A DNA stretch of 64,000 nucleotides. It comes from Dyella silvae. GTDB lineage: Bacteria; Pseudomonadota; Gammaproteobacteria; Xanthomonadales; Rhodanobacteraceae. Location of the stretch: the NCBI RefSeq assembly GCF_026421305.1, contig NZ_JAPJBQ010000005.1, positions 186,001 through 250,000 of the forward strand, read 5' to 3'. The position numbers were made by a program, and so were the translations under genes. Position 1 is the stretch's first letter. Each line of letters begins with the position of its first letter. Of this stretch, positions 54,605 to 63,935 are shown one piece after another. The notes under the pieces are model-generated. The model was not told where the DNA came from, ran no database searches, and was given only the letters and a program-made list of their open reading frames with translations.

Positions 54605-57376
54605 TTAATGAGCCTCATCCCAATTCGCCCCCACCCCCGCCTCCACCAACAACGGCACCGAAAGCTTCGCCGCCCCCGACATCCGCTCAATTACCCCTGC
54701 ACGCACTTCCTCCACCACATCCTTGCGCACCTCGAACACCAGTTCATCGTGCACCTGCATCAGCATGTGCGCATCGTCGCTGCGCTGCTTCAGCCAGGCG
54801 TGCACGGTAATCATCGCGCGCTTGATGATGTCGGCCGCAGTGCCTTGCATGGGAGCGTTCACAGCGGCGCGTTCGGCGCCTGCGCGCAGGGCCTGATTGC
54901 GTGCAGTGAGGTTTTCCAGGTACAGGCGGCGGCCAAACAGGGTCTGCACGTAACCGTCGCGGTGGGCCTGTTCGCGGGTGGCTTCCATAAAGGCGTGCAC
55001 GCCGGGATAGCGCGCGAAGTAGCGGGCCATGTAATCGCTGGCTTCGCCGCGGTCCACGCCGAGCTGGCGGGCGAGGCCGAAGGCACTCATGCCATACATC
55101 AGGCCGAAGTTGATGGCCTTGGCGGCACGACGCTGGTTGGTGCTGACGTCTTCAGGCTTGAGGCCGAACACCTCGGCGGCCGTCGCACGATGGACGTCGC
55201 CACCTTCATGAAAGGCTTTGAGCAGGCCTTCATCACCGGAGAGATGGGCCATGATGCGCAGCTCGATCTGCGAATAGTCGGCGGCCAACACCACCCAGCC
55301 TTCCGGCGCAACAAATGCCTGACGAATACGCCGGCCCTCTTCGGTGCGAACCGGGATGTTCTGCAGGTTCGGATCGGACGAGGACACGCGCCCGGTAGCC
55401 ACCGCTCCCTGGTGGTAGCTGGTGTGCACGCGGCCGGTGCGGGGGTTGACCATCTCGGCCAGTTTGTCCGTGTAGGTGGAGCGCAGCTTGGCGAGGCCGC
55501 GGTAATCCAGGATCAGGCGCGGCAGCGGGTGGTCGTCGGCGATCGCTTCCAATGCTTCTTCGTTGGTGGAGGGCTGACCGGTCGGTGTCTTGACTTTGAT
55601 GGGCAGGCCAAGCTCGTCGAACAGGATGGCTTGCAGCTGTTTCGGCGAATCGAGGTTGAACTCGCGGCCGGCGCCTTTCCACGCTTCCTGCTGCAGCTCA
55701 AGCATGCGCTTGCCCAACTGCTGGCTCTGTTTGCGCAACTCGTTCACGTCGATCAGCACGCCGCGCTGCTCCATCGAGGCAAGCACGGGGACCAGCGGAA
55801 TCTCGATGGTTTCGTAAACCGAACGCAGCGCGGGGATGCTTTCCAGCTTGGGCCACAGCGCGTGATGCAGGCGCAGGGTGATATCCGCATCTTCGGCGGC
55901 GTACCGGCACGCCGTATCGAGATCCACTTGTGAGAACGGAATCTGCCTGGCGCCTTTGCCGGCGACTTCTTCGTACTTGATGGTGTTGTAGTCGAGGTAT
56001 TTCTTCGCCAGCGAATCCATGTCGTGGCGCGTGGCCGTGGCATTCCATATGTACGACTCGAGCATCGAATCGTGCTTGAGACCCTGCAGCACGATGCCGT
56101 AGTGCGACAGAATGTTGATGTCGTACTTGGCGTGCTGGCCAATTTTTGGACGGTTGGCGTCTTCGAAGAACGGCTTGAGCGATGCCAGCACGTGATCGCG
56201 CGGCAGCTGTGCAGGCGCGCCCGGGTAATCGTGGCTCAGTGGAACGTAGCAAGCCTTGCCCGGTTCAATCGACAGGCTGAGGCCGACGATGTCGGCCAGC
56301 ATGGAGTCGATGGACGTGGTTTCGGTATCGAAAGCCACCAGCGGGGCAGAGGCGATCTTGGTGAGCCAGTCATCCAGCTGTGCCTGCGTGGTGACGAGTT
56401 CGTACTGGCCGGCCATCGACAGGTCAGGTGCATTCTGATCTTTCGGTGGGAGCGCACTCTGTGCGCGACTGGCTTCCGCCGACGCGCCCGGTGTGCCCGG
56501 GTCGCTCACAGGGGTAGCGCCTGCAGAAGTGCCGTCGGCATTCAGGTCCTTCAGCGCCGCCTTGAATTCGTAGCACGTGAACAACTCACGCAGTTGGTCG
56601 ACATGCCGTTCGTGCAGCAGCAGGGAGGTGACCGGCTGTTCCACGGGCACATCGGTCTTGATCGTCACCAATTCGCGCGACAGCGGCAGCTGCGGCAGCG
56701 CTGCGCGCAGGCTCTCGCCGATCTTGCCGCCCACCTTGTCGGCGTTAGCCATCAGGTTGTCCAGCGTGCCGTACTCGGCCAGCCACTTGGCGGCGGTCTT
56801 GGGTCCGCACTTGGGGACGCCGGGGACGTTGTCGACGGTGTCGCCGGTGAGGGCGAGGAAGTCGACGATCTGCGTCGGCTCCACACCAAATTTCTCCATG
56901 ACACCGGCGCTGTCGGTGGTGGTGTTGGTCATGGTGTTGACCAGCGAGATACCCGGGCGCACCAACTGGGCCAGATCCTTGTCGCCGGTGGAGATCTCCA
57001 CCTCGATACCTTGCGCATGGGCCTGCTCGGCCAGCGTACCGATCACATCATCCGCTTCCACGCCACTGATGCGCAGAATGGGAAAGCCCAGCGCGCTGAC
57101 GATGGCGAGCATCGGATCGACCTGCGCGCGCAGGTCGTCGGGCATCGGTGGGCGGTTGGCCTTGTACTGGTCGTACAGCGCGTTGCGGAAGGTGGGCCCC
57201 GGCGCGTCGCTGACAAACGCGACGTACTCGGGCCGCGCTTTCAGCGTGGCGCGCAACATGTTGACCACACCGAACAACGCGCCGGTCGGCTCGCCCTGCG
57301 AATTGCTGAGCGGCGGCAGCGCGTGGAAGGCGCGATACAGGTATGAGGAACCGTCGATAAGGATGAGTTTGGCCAT
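54605..57376 (-). CDS. polA: DNA polymerase I
   Basis: 923 residues. 5'-nuclease domain (1-about 290; STGDKDLAQLV, GDTVDNVPGV), proofreading 3'-5' exonuclease (about 325-515; AFDTETTS, KIGQHAKYDINIL, YAAEDADI keep their acidic residues), and polymerase (about 520-923; ADYSQIELRIMAHLSGD, RRAAKAINFGLMYGM, QVHDELVFEV). Start MAKLILIDGSSYLYR at 57376. The linker between nuclease and exonuclease, about residues 290-325, is unusually Ala/Ser/Pro-rich and includes residues ASRAQSALPPK encoded by a REP-like palindrome. Confidence 0.97.
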   Translation of the reverse strand: MAKLILIDGSSYLYRAFHALPPLSNSQGEPTGALFGVVNMLRATLKARPEYVAFVSDAPGPTFRNALYDQYKANRPPMPDDLRAQVDPMLAIVSALGFPILRISGVEADDVIGTLAEQAHAQGIEVEISTGDKDLAQLVRPGISLVNTMTNTTTDSAGVMEKFGVEPTQIVDFLALTGDTVDNVPGVPKCGPKTAAKWLAEYGTLDNLMANADKVGGKIGESLRAALPQLPLSRELVTIKTDVPVEQPVTSLLLHERHVDQLRELFTCYEFKAALKDLNADGTSAGATPVSDPGTPGASAEASRAQSALPPKDQNAPDLSMAGQYELVTTQAQLDDWLTKIASAPLVAFDTETTSIDSMLADIVGLSLSIEPGKACYVPLSHDYPGAPAQLPRDHVLASLKPFFEDANRPKIGQHAKYDINILSHYGIVLQGLKHDSMLESYIWNATATRHDMDSLAKKYLDYNTIKYEEVAGKGARQIPFSQVDLDTACRYAAEDADITLRLHHALWPKLESIPALRSVYETIEIPLVPVLASMEQRGVLIDVNELRKQSQQLGKRMLELQQEAWKGAGREFNLDSPKQLQAILFDELGLPIKVKTPTGQPSTNEEALEAIADDHPLPRLILDYRGLAKLRSTYTDKLAEMVNPRTGRVHTSYHQGAVATGRVSSSDPNLQNIPVRTEEGRRIRQAFVAPEGWVVLAADYSQIELRIMAHLSGDEGLLKAFHEGGDVHRATAAEVFGLKPEDVSTNQRRAAKAINFGLMYGMSAFGLARQLGVDRGEASDYMARYFARYPGVHAFMEATREQAHRDGYVQTLFGRRLYLENLTARNQALRAGAERAAVNAPMQGTAADIIKRAMITVHAWLKQRSDDAHMLMQVHDELVFEVRKDVVEEVRAGVIERMSGAAKLSVPLLVEAGVGANWDEAH
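56446..56469. repeat. REP-like palindrome inside polA
   Basis: GTGGGAGCGCAC-TCT-GTGCGCGAC on the plus strand, a typical member of the GTRGGAGCGCAC family seen in intergenic positions elsewhere in this window. Here it is translated (minus strand) into the segment SRAQSALPP of the PolA inter-domain linker. Confidence 0.8.
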
Positions 57377-57545
57377 AGGACATTCTCGCATGCGCCCGGT
57401 AGTGGCGCGGGTGAGGGCCGTTCAGGCTTGTGGTGCACGCGTGAGTCACCTGCCGCGTTACCCACATCAGGTGAGTCATATCATCGCTTCACAAGCGGTG
57501 CGGATTGGCGCTGCTATGCTCAAGACTTACCAGGAGGCCGTCTAC

Positions 57546-58046
57546 ATGAAATCCGTTGCTTTGTTTACTGTTTTGGGTGTGGCGGTCGCGTCGAGTGCGT
57601 TTGCCCAGTCGGCCAGCCAGTTTCCGCCGGCGCCGCCGCCGCCGGGCATGAATGATCCGGGCGTGAAGGTTGTGCCCCAGCCGCCGGCGCCTGCACCGGC
57701 AGCCAAGTCGTCATCCAAATCGTCTCAGGCGCCGTCCGCCGATACGGCTGCGCCGCTGAGCCAGTCGTCGGCGTCGTCTTCGCAGCCGCCGCGTGACGCT
57801 CGTGGCGATGCGCCACCGCAGGTCACGGTGCGCACCGAAGGCGACCAGACCGTCCAGGAGTACCGCCGCAGCGGTCAGCTCTACATGGTGGTGGTGACGC
57901 CCAAGAGCGGTATCCCGCAGACCTATATGGTCGACCAGAAGGGTGCCTGGACCAACCAGAACGGCGAGCCAGTGAAGCCGGTGATGTACAAGGTCATGGA
58001 GTGGGGCAAGAGCAAGCCCGCCCAGGACCAGGACAATGGCGGCTGA
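57546..58046 (+). CDS. DUF2782 domain exported protein
   Basis: 166 residues with signal peptide MKSVALFTVLGVAVASSAFA. After a Pro/Ser/Ala-rich linker (about 25-80), the C-terminal domain (VRTEGDQTVQEYRRSGQLYMV, then VTPKSGIPQTYMVD) is DUF2782, small and periplasmic, function unknown. AGGAGG eight bases before the ATG is an ideal ribosome site. Divergent from polA, as commonly seen in Xanthomonadales. The EamA gene follows 39 bp downstream. Confidence 0.87.
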   Translation: MKSVALFTVLGVAVASSAFAQSASQFPPAPPPPGMNDPGVKVVPQPPAPAPAAKSSSKSSQAPSADTAAPLSQSSASSSQPPRDARGDAPPQVTVRTEGDQTVQEYRRSGQLYMVVVTPKSGIPQTYMVDQKGAWTNQNGEPVKPVMYKVMEWGKSKPAQDQDNGG

Positions 58047-58085
58047 TCATCCGTCCGGCATGACGCCGATGCCGGAGGCGTTGGC

Positions 58086-58517
58086 ATGAACCCGCGCGAA
58101 AGCTGGCTGCTTTTTGCGCTGGGTTCGGCATTCTTTGCGGCGCTTACGGCGCTGTTCGGCAAGATGGGCGTGGCGGGTATCAACTCCAATCTCGCCACCT
58201 TCATCCGCACCATCGTGATCCTGCTGGTGACTGCCGGCATCCTCAGTTTGCGCAATGAATGGGCGCGGCCCTCCGGGTTGCCGACAAGCAGTTGGGTGTT
58301 TCTTGTGCTCTCGGGTATCGCCACCGGTCTGTCGTGGCTGTGTTACTACCGTGCGCTGCAGCTGGGTCCGGTGAGCAAGGTGGCGCCCATCGACAAGCTC
58401 AGCGTTGCCATCGCTATCGTGTTGGGCGTGTTGTTGCTCGGTGAGCAGTTGAGCTGGTCGCTCGTGATCGGCGGCGGGCTCATCGTGGCCGGAGCTATCG
58501 TTATTGCAGTGTTTTAG
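58086..58517 (+). CDS. Single-domain EamA/DMT transporter
   Basis: 143 residues with four or five hydrophobic helices: one EamA domain, half the length of the usual ten-helix carriers, so it should work as a dimer, like EmrE-type or YdcZ-type small DMT proteins. LSWLCYYRALQLGPVSKVAPIDKLSV is the family core (quoted in part: GPVSKVAPIDKLSV). The substrate cannot be read. The stop overlaps the convergent GST gene's stop by four bases. Confidence 0.85.
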   Translation: MNPRESWLLFALGSAFFAALTALFGKMGVAGINSNLATFIRTIVILLVTAGILSLRNEWARPSGLPTSSWVFLVLSGIATGLSWLCYYRALQLGPVSKVAPIDKLSVAIAIVLGVLLLGEQLSWSLVIGGGLIVAGAIVIAVF

Positions 58518-59224
58518 GTTTCATCCAGTTCCGCGTAGTGGCGGAAGATGCCGTCCTCGTTGAATGGTATGCGCCGTGGGGACGCAAGGTAGGCGGCGAT
58601 GTTGGGTCGGTCGCTGACGCGATCACACAGTGTGCGTAGGCGTGTTGTGCGGCGGCGCAGCCCCTTCATGGTGTGGGGGAAGGCGTAGGTCAGGCCGGCC
58701 ATGAGCTGGAACAGCGACAGATCCACATAAGAGTTGCGACGCCCGATGGCGTGGCGCCCGTCGCCACGCGTCAACACCTGCTCGAAATAGCCGAGGTACT
58801 TCGGTATACGTTGCGTACAAAATGCAGCAGCGCGTTTGCGTGCCTCGGCGCGTTGTTCTTCGTAATACTGCTCGACCGAGATCGGGTGATGCGTGTCGTG
58901 CGCTTCCGCCACGATGTCGGTGACGGTCTGCTGCAACTGCGCGGCGTAGATCTGGCTCGTGGCGGAAGCGGGCACCAGACCATGCCGAGGCGCAAGAAAA
59001 GCGAGGATGTTCGCCGTCTGTGCGATCACCTGTCGGCCTGCGCGCAAGATGGGCGGCGCAAATGGCAGGGCGCCGGGATGCATCCCGCGCAGAAAAGGCA
59101 TGATGACCGGGTCGCCCTTCTCACGGGCCACATCGGTATATGCCGCGCCTGCATCCTCTAGCGCAAGCCGCACGAATTCGCCGCGGCCCTGGATACCCGT
59201 CCAGTAGTAAAGCTCGTAGCGCAT
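58514..59224 (-). CDS. Glutathione S-transferase family protein
   Basis: 236 residues. N-terminal thioredoxin-like domain (YELYYWTGIQGRGEFVRLAL, residues 3-22) with the GxGE/RG motif seen in class mu/alpha-like GSTs; the helical C-terminal domain has LFQLMAGLTYAFPHTMKGL. Tyr in the first strand could activate glutathione. Its own promoter lies in the 75 bp before the LysR gene's end, where a half REP-like TTGTAGGAGCG (minus strand) is also found. Confidence 0.86.
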   Translation of the reverse strand: MRYELYYWTGIQGRGEFVRLALEDAGAAYTDVAREKGDPVIMPFLRGMHPGALPFAPPILRAGRQVIAQTANILAFLAPRHGLVPASATSQIYAAQLQQTVTDIVAEAHDTHHPISVEQYYEEQRAEARKRAAAFCTQRIPKYLGYFEQVLTRGDGRHAIGRRNSYVDLSLFQLMAGLTYAFPHTMKGLRRRTTRLRTLCDRVSDRPNIAAYLASPRRIPFNEDGIFRHYAELDET

Positions 59225-59307
59225 GACGGAAGCCCTCCTGGAAAATGGACGAGGCTAGGCGACGCGCATTCAAGAAAGCGTGAGTTGCCGCTCCTACAAG
59301 GGACTAG

Positions 59308-60186
59308 CTAGCTGCTCGTCAGCGCGCGCAGACGCTCCCACACCAGCGCCGCCAACGGCGACAGTGCGCGCTGGCGCCGCTTGATCAGTACGACGTCGCG
59401 TCTTTCCTGTGGCGTCAGCGGGCGCGTTACCAGCGTCGATGGCGGCGGTGACAGCGCGGGGCTCACGCTGATGCCCAGCCCAGCCTCGACCATGCGGAAC
59501 GCCGTGAGCGTATGGCCCGTCTGTTGAACGATATTGGCTTCAATGCCCCGGCTGGACAGTGCCTGATCGATAAGGCGGCGGCTGCCGGAGGAATAGTCCA
59601 GCAACACCAGTGGCTGGCCTCTCAACTTGCGCCACGGCACGCGCTCGAGCTTTGCGAGGGGATGATCGGGCCGGCACACGAGCACGAAGGGGTCGCGCAA
59701 AATCAGCTCGCTGTCGAATTCGCCCGTGGCCGGTGGTGCGATAGCCAACCCGAAATCGACCTCGCCGCCACGAACGCTGTCGAGCACCATCGTTTGCGCC
59801 TGATCGTGCAGCTGGATGGTGAGTTCGGGATATCGCGCCGCGCAATCGGCAATGCACTGCGGCATCAGTCCGGCCGACAAGGTGGGTACCGAGGCGACAT
59901 GCACCTTGCCACGCCGCCGTTCGCTTTCGGAATGGACGTGTGCAAGCACGCCTTCCAGCTCATCCAGCACGCGGCCGATGGCGCTTTCCAGCGTGCGGCC
60001 CGCGTCGGTGAGCACCACCTCGCGCGTGTTGCGATCGAACAGCTTCAGCCCAAGCTCCGCCTCCAGCTCGGCAATATGGCGGCTCACGGCCGGCTGGCTC
60101 AGGTGCAGGCTCTCGGCCGCGCGCCGGAAGTGCTGCTGCTGGGCCACGGCGAGAAACACGCGGAGCTGGCGCAGGCTGATATTCAT
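59308..60186 (-). CDS. LysR-family transcriptional regulator
   Basis: 292 residues: MNISLRQLRVFLAVAQQQHF with RRAAESLHLSQPAVSRHIAELE (quoted in part), then an effector domain with VASVPTLSAGLMPQCIADC. It is divergent from the SBF-type transporter gene, with start codons 93 bp apart, so it probably regulates that transporter. Ligand unknown. Confidence 0.9.
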   Translation of the reverse strand: MNISLRQLRVFLAVAQQQHFRRAAESLHLSQPAVSRHIAELEAELGLKLFDRNTREVVLTDAGRTLESAIGRVLDELEGVLAHVHSESERRRGKVHVASVPTLSAGLMPQCIADCAARYPELTIQLHDQAQTMVLDSVRGGEVDFGLAIAPPATGEFDSELILRDPFVLVCRPDHPLAKLERVPWRKLRGQPLVLLDYSSGSRRLIDQALSSRGIEANIVQQTGHTLTAFRMVEAGLGISVSPALSPPPSTLVTRPLTPQERRDVVLIKRRQRALSPLAALVWERLRALTSS

Positions 60187-60279
60187 ACGAAAAGTGTATC
60201 AATGAATCCGATAATGCGAATGGATTTATGAGTGGCCCGGCGTTCCAATAGCGGCTCCCGAACGTTGCCCCTTCCCGTC

Positions 60280-61290
60280 ATGTTCCTGCGCCGCTTTCTT
60301 CCTGACCGCTTCACCTGTGCCCTGATCGTTACGGTGGCGTTGGCCAGCGTGCTGCCCTGCCGCGGCGTGGCGGCAGGCGTGTTCGAGGTATTTACCGACG
60401 CCGCCATTGCGCTGCTGTTTTTCCTGCACGGCGCCAAGCTCTCGCGCGAGGCAGTGGTCGCCGGGGCTACGCACTGGCGATTGCACCTCACCGTGTTGGC
60501 CAGCACGTTCGTGTTGTTTCCCGTGCTTGGTCTGCTGTTGCGCCCGGTGCTCTCGCCGCTGGTCACGCCGGCGCTGTACGCAGGTGTGCTGTTTCTGTGC
60601 ACGTTGCCTTCCACGGTGCAATCGTCGATTGCGTTCACTTCGATGGCGCGCGGCAATGTGCCGGCGGCTATTTGCGCGGCTTCTGCGTCAAGCATGCTCG
60701 GTATCTTCGTGACGCCCATGCTGGTGGGGGTGATGCTTGAATCGCACGGACAGGGTGCTATGTCGTGGTCTTCCGTGGGCACCATCGTGCTGCAACTACT
60801 GGTGCCTTTCGTGGCTGGCCAGGTCGCGCAGCGCTGGATCGGTGGGTGGGTACAGCGCAAGCGCATCGTGCTGTCTTATGTCGATCAGGGATCGATTTTG
60901 CTGGTGGTCTATACCGCGTTCAGTGCAGCGGTGTTGCAGGGGCTCTGGAAGCAGTTGCCGCTATCGGTACTGGGTGGTTTGCTGGTGGTCAACGCGGTGC
61001 TGCTGGCGGTGGCGTTGCTGATCACGCGTTATGGTGCGCGAGCGCTGGGCTTTGATCGCGAAGACGAAATCACCATCGTGTTCTGTGGCTCGAAGAAGAG
61101 TCTCGCCAGTGGTGTGCCGATTGCCAAGGTGCTGTTTGCGGGGCATCCGCTGGGCACCCTTGTGTTGCCGATCATGCTGTTTCATCAGATGCAGCTGATG
61201 ACGTGTGCGGTGTTGGCGCGCCGTTATGCGGCGAGGCCGGTGGAGTTGAAATGTGATGTGGTGGAGGAGGGGGCGCAGGTGGTGCGCTGA
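60280..61290 (+). CDS. SBF-like (bile acid:sodium symporter family) transporter
   Basis: 336 residues, about ten hydrophobic helices, of the YfeH/SBF_like subgroup. Conserved stretches are FFLHGAKLSREA near residue 45, TLPSTVQSSIAFTSMARGN (about 108-126) and FCGSKKSLASGVPIAK (about 268-283). The ATG at 60280 (MFLRRFLPDRFT) matches family starts; a GTG at 60232 is in frame. The substrate is unknown, but the adjacent LysR gene suggests an organic acid or related anion. Confidence 0.88.
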   Translation: MFLRRFLPDRFTCALIVTVALASVLPCRGVAAGVFEVFTDAAIALLFFLHGAKLSREAVVAGATHWRLHLTVLASTFVLFPVLGLLLRPVLSPLVTPALYAGVLFLCTLPSTVQSSIAFTSMARGNVPAAICAASASSMLGIFVTPMLVGVMLESHGQGAMSWSSVGTIVLQLLVPFVAGQVAQRWIGGWVQRKRIVLSYVDQGSILLVVYTAFSAAVLQGLWKQLPLSVLGGLLVVNAVLLAVALLITRYGARALGFDREDEITIVFCGSKKSLASGVPIAKVLFAGHPLGTLVLPIMLFHQMQLMTCAVLARRYAARPVELKCDVVEEGAQVVR

Positions 61291-61353
61291 GGTGGGTTTT
61301 CGCCATTTTTGTGGGGCGGTGTTGTCCCGAGCCGCATGGCGTTGCGATCTACT

Positions 61354-61740
61354 CCCTCTCCCCTGCGGGGAGAGGGTTGGGGTGAGGGGCGGGTGCTCGC
61401 GACGCGGTTGAAACCCCTCACCGTCATCCCAGCGAAAGCTGGGATCCAGTGACTTTGGCTCTTACACGGTTGTCGCGATACGGCGACCTGGCTCGCCTGC
61501 GGCGGGCTTCCGACCTCCTGCCGGAGGCCGGGTCACTTTTCTTTGCTTGCCCAAAGAAAAGTAACCAAAAGAAACGGCACCCCGGATGAGGCGCCTTCCG
61601 GGCTTCGCCCTCCAGGTGCGCGGTCGGGTTGCGGGGTTTGTCGACAGGGCATCCTGCCCTGACGCCAAACTGGCCGGCATCCATGCCGGCCACCCTGCGG
61701 GCTATTCCTCCACCCGCCCGCCGCCTCATACGGGGACCCG
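61354..61740 (+). repeat. Multi-hairpin unit C1
   Basis: H1 CCCTCTCCCC-TGC-GGGGAGAGGG 61354-61376; H2 ATCCCAGC-GAAA-GCTGGGAT 61426-61445; H3 CCGACCTCC/GGAGGCCGG 61510-61531 (one mismatch); H4 ACTTTTCTTTG/CAAAGAAAAGT 61535-61562; H5 CCTTCCGGGC/GCCCTCCAGG 61594-61616 (three internal mismatches); H6 GTTTG-CAGGGC/GCCCTG-CAAAC 61636-61670; H7 TGGCCGGCAT/ATGCCGGCCA 61671-61692. It ends near CGGGGACCC at 61739. Confidence 0.88.
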
Positions 61741-62071
61741 AACGTCCAAAGCCTAAAGCCGACGGCTCGTGCAGCTGCGCTGCACATCGCGCTGGTAGAG
61801 CGCGTTGCTCCTGGCTCACTGCAGGTGGGCACGCCGCTTAGCAGCGAGTTCTCCACGATGGCCGGGACGCGTAGCGCCCTCTTTACCCAGCCCCTGCGGT
61901 CGGGAAGCGTAGCGACCACCTGCTTTAAGCCCTCTCCGCGACGGCGCGTTGCGAAGCGCTTGGAAGTACCCGCTGTGTAGCGGCGGAGGTTGCCAAGCAA
62001 CAAGGCACCTCGAGCGTTCGGGCTTATCCCCGCGCAATGCTGCCAGCTCTTAAGGCCATTTTCTTTGGGTT
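61741..62071. other. Core between units C1 and C2
   Basis: About 330 bp without a gene. It contains GGCTCGTGCAGC...GCTGCAC (hairpin at about 61770-61785, related to the module A core) and many short palindromic pieces (GGAAGTACCCGCTGTGTAGCGG region), but H5-H7 of the right-hand unit are gone or altered. Confidence 0.65.
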
Positions 62072-62315
62072 ACTTTTCTTTTGGGCCAGCAAAAGAAAAG
62101 TGACTCGGCCTCCGGCAGGAGGTCGAAACGCCCGCCGCGTAGGCGGCACGCTGGCGGTAGCGCCTCGCTCAAGGCCAAGAGCAAAGTCACTGGATGACCA
62201 GCCATTCGGCTGTTGAAAAGCACCTCCAGCCTTCGCTGGGATGACGGTGAGGGGATTAAACGCAACCTCGAGCACCCACCCCTCACCCCGACCCCCTCCC
62301 CAAAAGGGGAGAGGG
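62072..62315 (-). repeat. Multi-hairpin unit C2 (inverted, shortened copy)
   Basis: H1 CCCCCTCCCC/GGGGAGAGGG 62292-62315 (one mismatch); H2-type TCCAGC-CTTC-GCTGGGA 62225-62241 with CAGCC-ATTC-GGCTG nearby; H3 CGGCCTCC/GGAGGTCG 62106-62125; H4 ACTTTTCTTTTG/CAAAAGAAAAGT 62072-62101, with a 12th base pair not found elsewhere. H5-H7 absent. Confidence 0.85.
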
Positions 62316-62324
62316 CAAACGCGA

Positions 62325-63935
62325 TCAGTGGCGGAAGTGGCGAATGCCAGTGAACACCATCGCCATGCCATGCTCGTCAGCCGCAGCGATGACTTCCGCA
62401 TCACGCATCGAGCCACCCGGCTGAATCACCGCGCTGATGCCCGCAGCGGCGGCAGCATCGATGCCGTCGCGGAATGGGAAGAATGCGTCGGAAGCCATCA
62501 CGGAGCCACGCACCTCCAGCTTCTCGTCGGCGGCCTTGATGCCGGCGATCTTCGCGCTGTACACGCGGCTCATCTGGCCAGCGCCCACGCCGATGGTCTG
62601 GCGGTTCTTCGCGTACACGATGGCGTTGCTCTTGACGTACTTGGCCACCTTCCACGCGAAGATCAGGTCGTCGATCTCCGCCGGAGTCGGTGCGCGCATG
62701 GTGACGATCTTGAGGTCTTCAGCCTTGACCATGGCGCGGTCGGCCGTCTGGATCAGCAGGCCGGAGCCGACGCGGCGCGAGTCGTTGCCCGGATGCGCCT
62801 TGGCCAGGTCGCCGTCGGCCGGCGGCGGGATTTCCAGCACGCGCACGTTGGCCTTCTTGGCGAAGGTCTTCAGTGCGTCGTCTTCGTAGCCTGGTGCCAG
62901 CACCACTTCCACAAACTGGCGGTCCACGATGGACTTCGCCGTGGCCGCATCGACCACGCGGTTAAAGGCAATGATGCCGCCGAAGGCGGAGGTGGGGTCG
63001 GTCTGGTAGGCGAGGTCGTAAGCGCGGCCGATGCCGTCCAGGCTCACCGCCACGCCGCAGGGGTTGGCGTGCTTCACGATCACGCAGGCCGGCTTGGTAA
63101 AACTCCGTACGCATTCCCATGCGGCGTCGGAGTCGGCGATGTTGTTGAACGACAGTTCCTTGCCCTGCAGCTGGCGGAACGTCGCCAGCGTGCCCGGCGC
63201 GGGATACAGATCACGATAGAACGCCGCCTGCTGATGCGGATTCTCGCCGTAACGCAGATCCATCATCTTCACAAAACGGCCATTGGCCTGTGCCGGGAAA
63301 AGGTCATGGCCGGCAATGGCGTCGAAGTTGTCGTTGAGCTGCAGCGCGGAGAGGTAATCGCTGATGGCACCGTCGTAGTTCGACACGCGGTTGAACGCGG
63401 CGACGGCCAGCTTGAAACGCGTGGCGCGGGTAAGTCCGCCCTTGCTTTCAATTTCTGCGAGCGCTTCTTCGTACTGGTCGGGCGAGGTGAGCACGCCGAC
63501 GTCATTCCAGTTTTTTGCGGCGGAGCGCAGCATCGCCGGGCCGCCGATATCGATGTTCTCGATGGCGTCTTCCAGCGTGCAGCCGGGCTTGGCCACGGTC
63601 TGCTCGAACGGATACAGGTTGAGTACCAGCAGATCGATGGGTGCGATGTCCAGCTGCGTCATCACCGCATCGTCGGTGCCGCGGCGACCGAGCAGACCAC
63701 CATGCACCTTCGGATGCAACGTCTTGACGCGGCCATCCATGATTTCGGGGAAGCCGGTGAGTTCGCTCACGTCCTTTACCGGGATGCCCGCATCGCGCAG
63801 TGCCTTGGCGCTGCCGCCGGTAGAGAGCAGTTCTGCGCCGGCCTTGTGCAGGCGCTGACCCAGTGCAATCAGTCCAGTCTTGTCCGACACGCTGAGCAGT
63901 GCGCGGCGAATGGGGGTTACGGCAGAGGCAGACAT
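62325..63935 (-). CDS. purH: Bifunctional AICAR transformylase/IMP cyclohydrolase PurH
   Basis: Last two steps of IMP synthesis. 536 residues from [21 protein letters not shown] (start at 63935; the longer frame upstream adds ten unlikely residues). N-terminal MGS-like IMP cyclohydrolase domain (to about 200; [19 protein letters not shown]), then the transformylase domain with [10 protein letters not shown] (about 270) and the C-terminal [15 protein letters not shown] segment. The CDS is complete in the window; only its 5' flank is cut. Convergent with the SBF transporter across module C. Confidence 0.96.
   Translation of the reverse strand: MSASAVTPIRRALLSVSDKTGLIALGQRLHKAGAELLSTGGSAKALRDAGIPVKDVSELTGFPEIMDGRVKTLHPKVHGGLLGRRGTDDAVMTQLDIAPIDLLVLNLYPFEQTVAKPGCTLEDAIENIDIGGPAMLRSAAKNWNDVGVLTSPDQYEEALAEIESKGGLTRATRFKLAVAAFNRVSNYDGAISDYLSALQLNDNFDAIAGHDLFPAQANGRFVKMMDLRYGENPHQQAAFYRDLYPAPGTLATFRQLQGKELSFNNIADSDAAWECVRSFTKPACVIVKHANPCGVAVSLDGIGRAYDLAYQTDPTSAFGGIIAFNRVVDAATAKSIVDRQFVEVVLAPGYEDDALKTFAKKANVRVLEIPPPADGDLAKAHPGNDSRRVGSGLLIQTADRAMVKAEDLKIVTMRAPTPAEIDDLIFAWKVAKYVKSNAIVYAKNRQTIGVGAGQMSRVYSAKIAGIKAADEKLEVRGSVMASDAFFPFRDGIDAAAAAGISAVIQPGGSMRDAEVIAAADEHGMAMVFTGIRHFRH

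Noticed and set aside
56577..58046. The 489-codon plus-strand frame that includes the DUF2782 gene
   Set aside because: Only the part from the ATG at 57546 has a ribosome site, signal peptide and family match; the rest is antisense to polA.
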